Positions 1 to 7,764 of a stretch of 17,220 nt of DNA are shown here, in pieces. Each line of letters begins with the position of its first letter. The first letter of the stretch is position 1. The stretch is from the NCBI GenBank assembly GCA_023404705.1, contig JAEYAU010000258.1:1-17220 (forward strand). Direction: 5' to 3'. The stretch comes from Pseudomonadota bacterium. GTDB lineage: Bacteria; Pseudomonadota; Alphaproteobacteria; Rhizobiales; Xanthobacteraceae. Position numbers and translations under genes: made by a program. Below the pieces are notes generated by a model, which did not search any database, was not told where the DNA came from, and worked only from the letters and a program-made list of their open reading frames with translations.

Positions 1-1
1 G

Positions 2-2017
2 CTCGTCGACGCGCTCGACGTGGTGCCGGCAGGGCTCGCGATCTTCGACGCGGACGACCGCTACGTGCTGTGGAACCGGCGTTACGCGGAGGCTTATGAA
101 CCGAACCGCGACGTGCTGGTCGCGGGCGCGCGCTTTGAGGATGCGCTGCGTGTCACGCTGCAGCGGGGACAGTATCCCGACGCGGCCGGCCGCGAGGACG
201 AGTGGCTGCGCGAGCGGCTTGCACGCCACGCACTGCCGCAGAGCACGCAGGAGCAGCAGCTCGCCGGTGATCGCTGGGTGCGCATCGAGGAGCGCCGCAC
301 CGAAGACGGCGGCAGCATCGGCGTGCGCATCGACATCACGGATCTCAAGCGCCGCGAGGCCTCGTTCCGGCTGCTGTTCGAGGAGAACCCGCTGCCGATG
401 TGGGTCGCGGATGTGGCGACCCTCGAACTGCTCGACGTGAATGGCGCAATGTGCCGTCACTATGGCTATACGCGCGAGCAGCTTCTGAAGATGAAGCTGA
501 CCGATCTCCGCGTCCCCGACGAGGTCGATCAGCTGCGCGAAGAGTTCCTCGAGCATCGCGGCCGGATGGGCGGTGGCCTCACGCGCCGCCACATCACGGC
601 GGACGGGCGCATCATCGAAGTAGCGATCGAGGCGCGCCCATTGCGGTATGAGGGCCGCGATACCTGCGTGGCGGTTGCCTACGACCTGACCGACCGTAAT
701 CGCGCCGAGCAGCGCATTCTTTATCTCGCCTGCCACGATGCGCTGACCGATCTGCCGAACCGTGCCGCGCTCGATGATCACATCGCGCAAGTGCTCACGA
801 GGGCGCGCGCTGGGCAGAGCCCATTCGCCGTGCTCTGCCTCGACCTCGACCGATTTAAGCAGATCAACGACCTGTTCGGTCACTCGATGGGCGATGCGGC
901 GCTGCGTGAGGCCTCGCGGCGGCTGCAGGTGGCGGCGCAAGGCGCGTTCCTGGCCCGGATCGGCGGCGACGAGTTCATCGCCATCGTCGAGCAGGGACCG
1001 CTGCCCGCGAGCGCCGAGCTGCTGGCAAGGCGCCTGCAGGGCGCGATGGAGCCTGGCATCGAGATCGAAGGGCACGAGTTCGACCTCGGGCTGAGCACCG
1101 GCATCGCGGTCTATCCGCGTGACGGCGAGGACGCCCGCTCGCTGCTCGCCAATGCGGATGCTGCGCTCTACCGCGCCAAGCGCGACGGGCGCGGCGCCGT
1201 GCGGTTCTTCACCGCCGCCATGGATCAGCAGCTGCGCGACCGGCGTGCGCTGGAGCGCGACCTGCGCTCGGCCATCGCCAACGGCGAGCTCTGGCTCGAA
1301 TATCAGCCGCAGCATCGCGCAAGCGGAGAGATCATCGGTTTCGAGGCGCTGGCGCGCTGGACGCACCCGACGCGCGGCGCCGTCGCGCCGGCGGAGTTCA
1401 TCTCGGTGGCGGAGGAAAGCGGCCTGATCGTCGAGCTCGGCGAATGGGTCTTGCGCGAGGCCTGCCGCGAAGCCGCCACCTGGACGGCGCCGTTCCACGT
1501 CGCCGTGAACGTCTCGGCCGTGCAGTTCCGCCGCGGCAACCTGCAGCACGCGGTGCGCAAGGTGCTGAGGGAAACTGGCATCGAACCGGCGCGGCTCGAG
1601 CTCGAGATCACCGAGGGCGTGCTGATCGAGAACGTCGCGCGCGCGACCACGATCCTGAAGGGTCTGAAGGATCTCGGCATGCGCATCGCACTCGACGACT
1701 TCGGCACCGGATATTCCTCGCTCTCCTATCTGGAGAGCTTCCCGCTCGACCGGATCAAGATCGACCGTACCTTCGTCTCGAGCCTCGGCACCTCCGATCG
1801 CTCGCTCGCGATCGTGCGCGCCGTCATCGGCCTCGCGCACGGCCTCGGCCTGCCGGCGCTCGCCGAAGGCGTGGAGACGGCCGAGCAGCTCGCGACGCTC
1901 GCCTGCGAGGGCTGCGACGAGATGCAGGGGTACCTGCTCGGCCGGCCGCAGCCGATCGGCTTCTATGCGGATCTGCTGCACACGCCCCAGGCGGCGCGGC
2001 AGGCGCGGGCCGGCTAG
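2..2017 (+). CDS. PAS-PAS-GGDEF-EAL cyclic-di-GMP turnover protein (5' partial)
   Basis: Probable bifunctional cyclic-di-GMP enzyme or sensor. The reading frame is open from base 2, and the residues before the GTG at 20 (LVDALD-VVPAGLAIFDADDRY) look like the interior of a PAS domain, so the gene starts left of the window. Counting from the GTG at 20: a first PAS-like domain at about 1-110, a second at about 112-230 (ending in a PAC-like segment), GGDEF at about 235-395 and EAL at about 410-655. The cyclase motif GGDEF is intact (315-319). The phosphodiesterase domain keeps its FEALARW motif (E442) and the DDFGTGYSS loop (from 559), so both halves could be catalytic. The RxxD product-inhibition site expected five residues before GGDEF is absent. 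No membrane segment is visible in the part present, so it is probably cytoplasmic here. It stops at TAG 2015-2017. The input signal is unknown. Confidence 0.93.
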   Translation, partial: LVDALDVVPAGLAIFDADDRYVLWNRRYAEAYEPNRDVLVAGARFEDALRVTLQRGQYPDAAGREDEWLRERLARHALPQSTQEQQLAGDRWVRIEERRTEDGGSIGVRIDITDLKRREASFRLLFEENPLPMWVADVATLELLDVNGAMCRHYGYTREQLLKMKLTDLRVPDEVDQLREEFLEHRGRMGGGLTRRHITADGRIIEVAIEARPLRYEGRDTCVAVAYDLTDRNRAEQRILYLACHDALTDLPNRAALDDHIAQVLTRARAGQSPFAVLCLDLDRFKQINDLFGHSMGDAALREASRRLQVAAQGAFLARIGGDEFIAIVEQGPLPASAELLARRLQGAMEPGIEIEGHEFDLGLSTGIAVYPRDGEDARSLLANADAALYRAKRDGRGAVRFFTAAMDQQLRDRRALERDLRSAIANGELWLEYQPQHRASGEIIGFEALARWTHPTRGAVAPAEFISVAEESGLIVELGEWVLREACREAATWTAPFHVAVNVSAVQFRRGNLQHAVRKVLRETGIEPARLELEITEGVLIENVARATTILKGLKDLGMRIALDDFGTGYSSLSYLESFPLDRIKIDRTFVSSLGTSDRSLAIVRAVIGLAHGLGLPALAEGVETAEQLATLACEGCDEMQGYLLGRPQPIGFYADLLHTPQAARQARAG

Positions 2018-2027
2018 GCGGCGCCTC

Positions 2028-2041
2028 GCGCGTTCTCGCGC
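2028..2041 (+). other. Short hairpin after the GGDEF-EAL gene
   Basis: A 5-bp GC stem (GCGCG / CGCGC) closes a TTCT loop just after the stop codon. No T-run follows, so it may slow transcription or protect the 3' end, but it is not a convincing intrinsic terminator. Confidence 0.25.
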
Positions 2042-2065
2042 AGATGCGCTACTCTCTTCGCGGTA

Positions 2066-2094
2066 TTCAGGCAGAACCGAGATAGCCTCATAAT
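2066..2094 (+). promoter_or_regulatory. Possible weak sigma-70-like promoter for the cupin gene
   Basis: TTCAGG (2066-2071) lies 17 bases before CATAAT (2089-2094). The -10 match is good (5 of 6) and the -35 match is poor (3 of 6). It would place transcription start some 35 bases before the chosen cupin start at 2137. This is inference from consensus only. Confidence 0.3.
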
Positions 2095-2136
2095 GCCGTG
2101 TCGCGCGAGGCGCCGACCGTGCGCCAGGAGGTCGGG

Positions 2137-2529
2137 ATGACGACGTTTGCCACGAAGCTGTTGCCGGCCGCTCCGGACGCCGTGGCGCCGGACGGCTCGC
2201 ACGTTCGCATCCTTCTGGGACTGAAGGGCGGCGGCATGGCGCATTTCGAGCTCGCGCCGGGGGAGACGTCGAAAGCCGTCACCCACCGCACCGTCGAGGA
2301 GATCTGGTACTTCGTCGCGGGCCGCGGACAGATGTGGCGCAAGCAAGGGGACGCCACGGACGTCGTGGACGTGTTTCCGGGCCTGTGCCTGACGATCCCA
2401 CTCGGCACGCATTTTCAGTTCCGGTCGCTCGGACATGAGGCGCTCGCGGCGGTCGGCGTGACGATGCCGCCCTGGCCCGGCGAGGGCGAGGCCGTCCCGG
2501 TGGCTGGTGCCTGGGAGCCGACCGTCTGA
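2137..2529 (+). CDS. Small single-domain cupin protein
   Basis: 130-residue protein with one beta-barrel cupin fold. I chose ATG 2137 over the GTG at 2098 because an ideal AGGAGGT (2126-2132) sits just before it. Cupin motif 1 is seen as HRTVEEIWYFVAGRG (H50 to G64) and motif 2 as PLGTHF (P88 to F93). Of the usual four metal ligands, H50, an acidic residue (E54 or E55) and H92 are present. The second histidine of the HxH pair is a threonine (T52). It may therefore bind metal with three ligands, or act as a small-molecule binding or isomerase-type cupin. No signal peptide, so cytoplasmic. It lies 119 bases after the c-di-GMP gene and is followed by a small protein gene. The substrate cannot be told from sequence. 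Confidence 0.85.
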   Translation: MTTFATKLLPAAPDAVAPDGSHVRILLGLKGGGMAHFELAPGETSKAVTHRTVEEIWYFVAGRGQMWRKQGDATDVVDVFPGLCLTIPLGTHFQFRSLGHEALAAVGVTMPPWPGEGEAVPVAGAWEPTV

Positions 2530-2642
2530 GGCGCCTTCGGGCCCCGGCTGGCGAACCTCGCAACAATCGCCATATCAATGTGAGAGGGCTCGGCCATTGG
2601 CGGTCGGGTGTGGGCCGGGACACGCGAGCAAAGGGAACGATC

Positions 2643-2810
2643 ATGGCGAGATCGCGCGCGGCCACGGACGAGCAAGAGAAGATCAAGCGCCAGCAGGCAC
2701 TGGAGCGCGCGCTGGAGCAGGGACTGCTGGAGACGTTCCCGGCCTCCGACCCGGTGGCGGTGACCGAGCCGGTGTCCCCGCGGCCTGGAACGAAGCGCCC
2801 GGCGCATTGA
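2643..2810 (+). CDS. Small conserved-type protein with TFPASDP motif
   Basis: 55-residue protein. The start ATG 2643 is chosen because it follows an AAAGGGA-type ribosome site (about 2630-2636). The frame stays open back to a GTG at 2580, but that stretch reads as non-coding. The N-terminal half (about 8-30) is a charged helix (EQEKIKRQQALERALEQG). It is followed by LLETFPASDPVAVTEP (28-43) and a Pro/Arg tail. From memory, short proteins ending in a 'TFPASDPxxV' segment are common in alphaproteobacteria and have no assigned function. It ends 14 bases from the 3' end of the convergent GntR gene. No signal peptide or membrane segment. Function unknown. Confidence 0.7.
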   Translation: MARSRAATDEQEKIKRQQALERALEQGLLETFPASDPVAVTEPVSPRPGTKRPAH

Positions 2811-2823
2811 AGATTGCAGCGGG

Positions 2824-3477
2824 TCAGCTCTTCCCGCGCATGACCTGACGGCCCGCATGGATGTGAGCGCGCATCACCGCGATCGCCCAGTCCGCATTGC
2901 GTGCCGCCATCGCTTCGACGAGGTCGAAGTGATGCTGAATGCTGCGGGTCATCGCGCTCGCGTCGAAGCGCGCGAAAGTGCGGGTGACGAGCGGCAGCTC
3001 GATCAGACTCGCGACCAGCCGCATCAAGCGGCGGTTTCCCGACATGGTCACGATCAGCCGATGAAAGAGGTCATTGGCCTCGGTGAGGCGGACATAGTCC
3101 GGCTTCGGTGAAGCGAAGGCGTGTTGACGCATCTCCTCGGCGAGCCGACGCAGCTCGGCCACCTGCTCGGGCTTGGCGTGCCGCGCCGCTTCGCCCGCCG
3201 CATAGCTCTCGAGCTCCACGCGCAGCGCAAAGATCTCGTCGAGGTCATGCTCGGACCAGCCGGGCACGCGCGCGCCCAGATGCGGTTCGAACGTCACCAT
3301 CTGCTCGCTGGCGAGCCGGCGCAGCGCTTCGCGCACCGGCGTGCGGCTGATGCCGAGCTCCTCGGCGAGCTCGGTCTCGCGCAGATGCGAGCCCGCGGGC
3401 CAGCGCCCGGCGATCAATCCCTGCCGGATCGAGGCGTAGGCGACGTCGGTGGCGCGCAGACGTTCAGACTTGTTCAT
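2824..3477 (-). CDS. GntR-family transcriptional regulator, FadR/FCD subfamily
   Basis: 217-residue repressor-type regulator. The N-terminal winged helix (about 8-70) carries the GntR signature LRETELAEELGISRTPVREALRRL (from 32). The C-terminal all-helical FCD ligand domain (about 78-210) has candidate metal or ligand residues D136 and H139 (NDLFH), a His in QHH (182-183) and H205/H207 (HIH). FCD members usually sense small carboxylic acids through a metal ion. ATG 3477 is preferred over GTG 3510 because the predicted minus-strand promoter (-10 TACAAT over 3519-3524) would start transcription near 3512, leaving almost no leader for the GTG. The gene is divergent from the ABC-lyase operon, and the TTGTATACAA site between them is its probable operator. 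It most likely represses the operon and itself. Confidence 0.92.
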   Translation of the reverse strand: MNKSERLRATDVAYASIRQGLIAGRWPAGSHLRETELAEELGISRTPVREALRRLASEQMVTFEPHLGARVPGWSEHDLDEIFALRVELESYAAGEAARHAKPEQVAELRRLAEEMRQHAFASPKPDYVRLTEANDLFHRLIVTMSGNRRLMRLVASLIELPLVTRTFARFDASAMTRSIQHHFDLVEAMAARNADWAIAVMRAHIHAGRQVMRGKS

Positions 3478-3503
3478 GGTCGCGGATCGGGCCGGGCGAG
3501 CAT

Positions 3504-3530
3504 TTGACACCCGGTATCATTGTATACAAA
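3504..3530 (+). promoter_or_regulatory. Possible promoter of the ABC-lyase operon
   Basis: A perfect -35 hexamer TTGACA (3504-3509) faces the ABC operon, with TACAAA (3525-3530) 15 bases on as the best -10 candidate. The spacing is short, so assignment is weak. The -10 region would lie inside the GntR operator, which fits repression by occlusion. Confidence 0.35.
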
Positions 3531-3546
3531 GTGAGTGTTGGTACAA
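3519..3546 (-). promoter_or_regulatory. Possible promoter of the gntR gene, overlapping its operator
   Basis: On the minus strand TTGTAC (over 3541-3546, 3 of 6 matches) is followed after 16 bases by TACAAT (over 3519-3524, 5 of 6). The -10 box lies inside TTGTATACAA, so the regulator would block its own promoter. Consensus matching only. Confidence 0.35.
3520..3529. promoter_or_regulatory. GntR/FCD operator TTGTATACAA
   Basis: Perfect 10-bp palindrome TTGTATACAA in the divergent intergenic region. This is the classic shape of FadR/VanR-type GntR operators (TTGT-N2-ACAA). An imperfect related sequence, TTGGTACAA, lies at 3538-3546, about 18 bases away, and may be a second, weaker site. Confidence 0.75.
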
Positions 3547-3621
3547 GGCGAGGGCGCGGGCACGATCCCTCGCACGAAGCGCAATCAGCAGAATTGCGAT
3601 GCCCATGACCGGGAGGATCTA

Positions 3622-4566
3622 ATGTCCGTTGTGTACAAGATAACCGCAGCGCTCGCGCTCGCTCTGTCGTTCATGGCGCCGCGCGCCGCGTCGGCCGAGC
3701 AGATCACGGTGACCCATTGGGGCGTGCTGATGTACGGCGCGCCTTACGCGGTTGCGATCGAGAAGGGCTACTACAAGGAGCTCGGCCTCAATATCGATGG
3801 CGTGCTGACCTCGAAGGGCGGCGGCACCACGATGCGCAACGTGATGGCCTCGGACCTGCCCTACGGCGAGGTCGCGCTCTCGGCCGCGATCGCGGCGATG
3901 AAGCAGGGCATCGAGTTGAAGATCATCCACACGGGCGTGCGCACGGCGGGCGAAATTCTGTGGGCGACGACGCCGGACTCGGGCGTGACCTCGGTGAAGG
4001 ATCTCAATGGCAAGAAGGTCGCATTCACCTCGCCGAAGTCGGTGACCGATATGCTGCTGACCATGGTGGCCGACAAGCACAAGATCAAGGTCGAGACCGT
4101 GGCGGGCGGCGGCATCGGCGCCGGCCTTACCATGGTGGAGCAGAAGGCGGTGGTGGCCGCGCCCGTGATGGATCCGATCTGGTCCAAGGTGTCGGGCAAG
4201 TTCAAGCCGGTCTTCCATGTGGCCGACGAGCTGCCGCCGATGGTGCAGACCGTCGGCGTAACCACGATCGAATACGCGAAGGCGAACGCCGACAAGCTGC
4301 GCAAGCTCGTGCAGGCGCGCAAGAAGGCGGTGGCCTTCGTCTATGCGAATCCGGAGGAGACCGCGCGCATCGTCGCCAAGCACTACAACACCGACGAGAA
4401 GGTGATCCTCGGCGCCGTGAAGAATCTGATCGCGCTGAAATACTGGGGTGAGGGCGCGTTCGAATATCCCGCCATGGATAACATGGTGAAAGGGCTGGAG
4501 ATCATCGGCGAGGTCCAGGGCAAGATTGACTGGGCCAAGGTGGTGGACGAGAGCTATTTGAAGTGA
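3622..4566 (+). CDS. ABC transporter substrate-binding protein, NMT1/SsuA-TauA type
   Basis: 314-residue periplasmic binding protein. ATG 3622 is chosen because GGGAGGA (3611-3617) precedes it at good spacing and it opens directly into a signal peptide: charged start, a run of Ala/Leu, and cleavage probably after AASA (about residue 25) before EQITVTHWG. The mature fold begins with the 'THWGVLMYGAPYAVAIEKGYYKELGLNI' pattern typical of NMT1/THI5-like and sulfonate/taurine/nitrate binding proteins. The SsuA-type motif for a sulfonate is not clear, so the automatic label 'nitrate/sulfonate/taurine' should not be trusted. It is first in a five-gene operon, and its stop overlaps the ATPase start by 4 bases. 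It delivers the unknown solute to the two permeases. The downstream lyase hints at an organic acid. Confidence 0.92.
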   Translation: MSVVYKITAALALALSFMAPRAASAEQITVTHWGVLMYGAPYAVAIEKGYYKELGLNIDGVLTSKGGGTTMRNVMASDLPYGEVALSAAIAAMKQGIELKIIHTGVRTAGEILWATTPDSGVTSVKDLNGKKVAFTSPKSVTDMLLTMVADKHKIKVETVAGGGIGAGLTMVEQKAVVAAPVMDPIWSKVSGKFKPVFHVADELPPMVQTVGVTTIEYAKANADKLRKLVQARKKAVAFVYANPEETARIVAKHYNTDEKVILGAVKNLIALKYWGEGAFEYPAMDNMVKGLEIIGEVQGKIDWAKVVDESYLK

Positions 4567-5399
4567 GTGAGGCCGCGTTGATGCGCGCGCCCACGGCTGA
4601 GGCCGGCGACACGCATGCGCAGATGCGGGGCGTGACCCGCGTCTATGCGGCAGTCGGCGGTGTCGGCTTGCAGGCGCTGGGGCCGGCCGACCTCGCGCTG
4701 CGGCGCGGCGAGTTCTATTCGGTGATCGGCCCGTCCGGCTGCGGCAAGTCCACCTTGCTCGACGTGCTCGCCGGACTGTCGCGTCCGACCAGCGGCGAGA
4801 TCATCTTCGAACAGCAGCGGGTGGACGGCCACGTGCCCGAGGGCGTGGGCGTCGTGTTTCAGGAAGATGCCTGCTTCGCCTGGCTCACGGTTGCGGACAA
4901 TATCGGCTTCGGCCTGCGCCGCGCCGGTGTCGATCCGGCCGAGATCGCGCGGCGGCTCGATCACGCGCTCGGCCTGATGGGCTTGCGGGATTTCGCCGAC
5001 GCCTATCCGGCGCAGCTCTCCGGCGGCATGCGCCAGCGCGTCTGCATCGCGCGGACGCTGGTATTGCAGCCGCGGCTGATCCTGCTCGACGAGCCGTTCG
5101 GCGCGCTCGATGCGCAGACACGCCTGATCATGGGCGACGAGCTCCTGAAGGTCTGGCGCGAGACGGGTGCGACCGTGCTGCTGATCACGCATGCGCTCGA
5201 CGAGGCCGCCATGCTCTCCGACCGCATCGGCATCATGTCGGCACGGCCGGGCCGCATCATCCGCGAGGTGACCACTGGATGGCCGCGCGAACGCGACTCG
5301 CGCATCGCGGCCGAGGCAGGCTTCGGGCGGATCACGGCAGACCTCTGGTCCGTGCTGCGCGGCGAATCGCTGAAAGCGATCGGGCAGGACGTGTCATGA
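4563..5399 (+). CDS. ABC transporter ATP-binding protein, SsuB/TauB type
   Basis: 278-residue cytoplasmic ATPase driving the importer. Counting from GTG 4563: Walker A GPSGCGKST at 56-64, Q-loop Q100 (VVFQED), signature LSGGM at 152-156, Walker B LILLDEP with D176-E177, D-loop GALD, and the switch histidine H210 (LLITHALDEA). All catalytic residues are intact, and length is normal for the family. The GTG start overlaps the stop of the binding-protein gene (GTGA). An in-frame ATG at 4581 is the alternative, six codons on. The gene ends in an ATGA overlap with the first permease, so it is translationally coupled on both sides. Confidence 0.94.
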   Translation: MSEAALMRAPTAEAGDTHAQMRGVTRVYAAVGGVGLQALGPADLALRRGEFYSVIGPSGCGKSTLLDVLAGLSRPTSGEIIFEQQRVDGHVPEGVGVVFQEDACFAWLTVADNIGFGLRRAGVDPAEIARRLDHALGLMGLRDFADAYPAQLSGGMRQRVCIARTLVLQPRLILLDEPFGALDAQTRLIMGDELLKVWRETGATVLLITHALDEAAMLSDRIGIMSARPGRIIREVTTGWPRERDSRIAAEAGFGRITADLWSVLRGESLKAIGQDVS

Positions 5400-6145
5400 G
5401 CCGGGTCGGCCTCTATCGCCTGCTGGTGGTCGGCGGCTTCGTGGTGCTGCTCGAGGTGCTGTGCCGGGCCGGATTGATCAGCCCGCGCGTGCTGATCGCG
5501 CCGTCCGAGATGGCGCTGCGACTCGGTCAACTGCTGGCCGCCGGCAAGTTCAACCAGGATATTGCGCAGACCCTCGGCAATGTGGCGCTCGCCTTCGTCA
5601 CATCGGTCTGCGGCGGCTTCGTGCTGGGAGCCGTCATTCACGCCTTCCCGCGCCTGCGGCGTGCGCTCGATCCGTTCCTGGCGAGCTACTACGCGCTGCC
5701 GTTCTTCGCGTTCTATCCGTTGTTCATCGTGCTGTTCGGACTCGGGCGCGGCGCCATCGTGGCGATCGGCTTCCTGTTCGGCGTGGTCGCGATGATCATC
5801 GCGACGCTCAACGGTTTCGACCGTATCCCGCGTGCGCTGATCAAGACCGCGCAGGTCTACCGCATGGGACCGGTGGCGGCGGCCCTGCGCATCAAGCTGC
5901 CGAGCGCGCTGCCCTATCTGTTCACCGGCATCAAGCTCGCCATCGCGTATGCCTTCATCGGCGTGATCGCGGCCGAGTTCATCATGGCGCCTTCGGGCCT
6001 CGGCTACGCGATCGCGTATGCGTTCAACAATTTCGACAATCGCACGATGTACGCGCTGATGCTGTTCGTGATCGTGCTGGTGACGATCGTCAATGCGCTG
6101 TTCCATGCTTACGAGCAGCGGCTGCTGCGCCGGCTGGGGCGCTGA
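5396..6145 (+). CDS. ABC transporter permease 1, SsuC/TauC type
   Basis: 249-residue inner-membrane permease. The ATG at 5396 overlaps the ATPase stop (ATGA), which fixes the start. The longer frame opening at 5279 would run deep into the ATPase gene. Hydrophobic segments are visible at about 8-24, 62-84, 95-115, 118-138, 178-196 and 217-238, i.e. the usual six helices of the binding-protein-dependent fold. The EAA loop that docks onto the ATPase is at about 151-170 (TAQVYRMGPVAAALRIKLPS). It is paired with a second, different permease, so the channel is probably a heterodimer, whereas many SsuC/TauC systems use one permease twice. Confidence 0.92.
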   Translation: MSRVGLYRLLVVGGFVVLLEVLCRAGLISPRVLIAPSEMALRLGQLLAAGKFNQDIAQTLGNVALAFVTSVCGGFVLGAVIHAFPRLRRALDPFLASYYALPFFAFYPLFIVLFGLGRGAIVAIGFLFGVVAMIIATLNGFDRIPRALIKTAQVYRMGPVAAALRIKLPSALPYLFTGIKLAIAYAFIGVIAAEFIMAPSGLGYAIAYAFNNFDNRTMYALMLFVIVLVTIVNALFHAYEQRLLRRLGR

Positions 6146-6146
6146 C

Positions 6147-6881
6147 ATGCGGCGCCTGCTCGACCTCGTACTGCTGATGCTCGCGGGGCTCGCCGCCTGG
6201 CAGCTCCTTCACCTCGCGGCGCCCTTCGCGCTGACCTCGCCGGCCGAAACGGTCGCCAAGGCCTGGAGCATGCTCGGCAGCGCCGCGTTCTGGCCGCATG
6301 CCTATGAGACCGGCAAAGCCTTCCTCTTCGCGCTCGCCCTGGCAGTGATCGGCGGCCTGGCCGTCGGCCTTCTGCTCGGGCTCAATCGCACGGGCGCTGA
6401 CGTCGCCGAGCCGATTCTGGTCTCGATCTACAGCCTGCCGAAGGTGACGCTCTATCCGGTTATCCTGCTGATCTTCGGGCTTGGCCTGCCGGCCAAGATT
6501 GCCTTCGGCACCATTCACGGCATCATTCCGATTGCGCTGTTCGCGATGAATGCTGTGCGCAATCTGGCCCGGGTTCATCTCAAGACAGCGCGCGTGTTGC
6601 ACCTCTCGCGCAGCCAGACGCTGCTGACGGTCGTGATGCCGGGCGCGCTGCCGGAGATCGTCTCGGGGCTGCGCATCGGCTTCTCGCTCACGCTGCTCGG
6701 CGTGCTGATCGGCGAGATGTTCGCCTCGCAGCGCGGCCTCGGCTTCCTGATCATGAATGCCATCGGCCTGCACGACGTTCCGACCATCATGGCGACCATC
6801 CTGCTGCTCGCCATCGTCGCGGTCTCGGCCAGCGCCGTGCTGCTCTGGCTCGACCATCGCCTGCATCATCGTGCCGCGTGA
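6147..6881 (+). CDS. ABC transporter permease 2, SsuC/TauC type
   Basis: 244-residue inner-membrane permease. ATG 6147 lies one base after the stop of permease 1. The frame opening at 6093 is inside the previous gene and is not the start. Hydrophobic segments lie at about 4-25, 57-79, 92-112, 114-134, 172-195 and 212-235. The EAA loop is at about 146-167 (LKTARVLHLSRSQTLLTVVMPG), with the conserved G and P in the expected order. It is diverged from permease 1, which suggests an old duplication. It is followed after 16 bases by the lyase gene. Confidence 0.92.
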   Translation: MRRLLDLVLLMLAGLAAWQLLHLAAPFALTSPAETVAKAWSMLGSAAFWPHAYETGKAFLFALALAVIGGLAVGLLLGLNRTGADVAEPILVSIYSLPKVTLYPVILLIFGLGLPAKIAFGTIHGIIPIALFAMNAVRNLARVHLKTARVLHLSRSQTLLTVVMPGALPEIVSGLRIGFSLTLLGVLIGEMFASQRGLGFLIMNAIGLHDVPTIMATILLLAIVAVSASAVLLWLDHRLHHRAA

Positions 6882-6897
6882 CGGATAGGACACTCCC

Positions 6898-7764
6898 ATG
6901 AGCAAGACCAAGAAACTCGCGACCCGTTTCAAGCAACCCGGCCTGATCTCGGCGCCCGGCGTGTTCGACATGATCTCGGCGCGCCTCGCCGATTCGATGG
7001 GATTCGATGCGCTCTATATGACGGGCTATGGCGTCGTCGCATCGCATCTCGGCCTGCCCGATGCCGGGCTCGCGAGCTATACCGAGATGGTCTCGCGCGT
7101 GCGGCAAATCGCGGAGGGCACCGCGACGCCGCTGATCGCCGACGGCGACACTGGCTATGGCGGGCTGCTCAACGTGGACCACACGGTCCGCGGCTACGAG
7201 GCGGCGGGCGCCCAGGCGATCCAGATCGAGGATCAGGAGTATCCGAAGAAGTGCGGGCACACACCGGGCCGTCGCGTGGTGCCGATCGAAGATGCGGCGC
7301 GGCGCATCAAGGTGGCGGCCGAGGCACGCTCCTCGAAGGACTTCCTGATCATCGCCCGTACCGATGCACGGACAGCGCTCGGTCTCGACGAGGCGCTGCG
7401 GCGCGGCGAGGCCTTCCTGAAGGCGGGCGCCGATGTCCTGTTCATCGAGTCACCCGAGAGCGAGGCCGAGATGGAGAAGATCGGCCGCACCTTCGACGTG
7501 CCGCTGGTCGCCAACATGGTGGAGGGCGGACGCACGCCGATCCTCAGTCGCGAGGAGCTCGAGAAATTCGGCTTCAAGCTCGCGATCTTCCCGGCCTCCG
7601 GCTTCCTCGCCATGGGCGCGGCGCTGCGCTCCGTCTACGGCGAGATCCTGGAGAAGGGATCCACCAAGGCGTGGACGGGCGAGCTCTATTCCTTTGACGC
7701 CTTCTCGCGGTTGATGGGCTTCGAGCGGGTCTGGGCGTTCGAGAAAGAGCACGTCGAGACCTGA
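6898..7764 (+). CDS. Isocitrate lyase/PEP mutase superfamily lyase (methylisocitrate or 2,3-dimethylmalate lyase-like)
   Basis: 288-residue TIM-barrel enzyme. Members cleave C-C (or rearrange C-P) bonds of 2-hydroxy or 2-oxo di- and tricarboxylates using Mg2+. Visible here: the Mg site DGDTGYG (82-88), ED at 111-112, the catalytic loop KKCGH with Cys119, RTD at 154-156 and E184. The intact KKCGH cysteine favours a true lyase (isocitrate, methylisocitrate or dimethylmalate type) over oxaloacetate decarboxylase or phosphonomutase, which lack that pattern. Its loop (EDQEYPKKCGHTPGRRVV) differs from PrpB (AKRCGHRPNK). No prp genes for the methylcitrate cycle lie nearby. ATG 6898 follows a GGATAGGA site. 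It is the last gene of the ABC operon, so it probably acts on the imported solute. The exact substrate is unknown. Confidence 0.9.
   Translation: MSKTKKLATRFKQPGLISAPGVFDMISARLADSMGFDALYMTGYGVVASHLGLPDAGLASYTEMVSRVRQIAEGTATPLIADGDTGYGGLLNVDHTVRGYEAAGAQAIQIEDQEYPKKCGHTPGRRVVPIEDAARRIKVAAEARSSKDFLIIARTDARTALGLDEALRRGEAFLKAGADVLFIESPESEAEMEKIGRTFDVPLVANMVEGGRTPILSREELEKFGFKLAIFPASGFLAMGAALRSVYGEILEKGSTKAWTGELYSFDAFSRLMGFERVWAFEKEHVET

Noticed and set aside
2580..2642. GTG start giving a 76-residue version of the small protein
   Set aside because: The extra 21 residues look like translated non-coding sequence, and ATG 2643 has a better ribosome site.
5003..6148. 381-residue open frame on the minus strand
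   Set aside because: It is antisense to the ATPase and first permease, and is composed of Arg, His, Gln and Asp repeats typical of antisense translation of GC-rich coding DNA.
6090..6971. 293-residue open frame on the minus strand
   Set aside because: Shadow of the second permease and lyase genes, with biased low-complexity composition and no recognisable domain.
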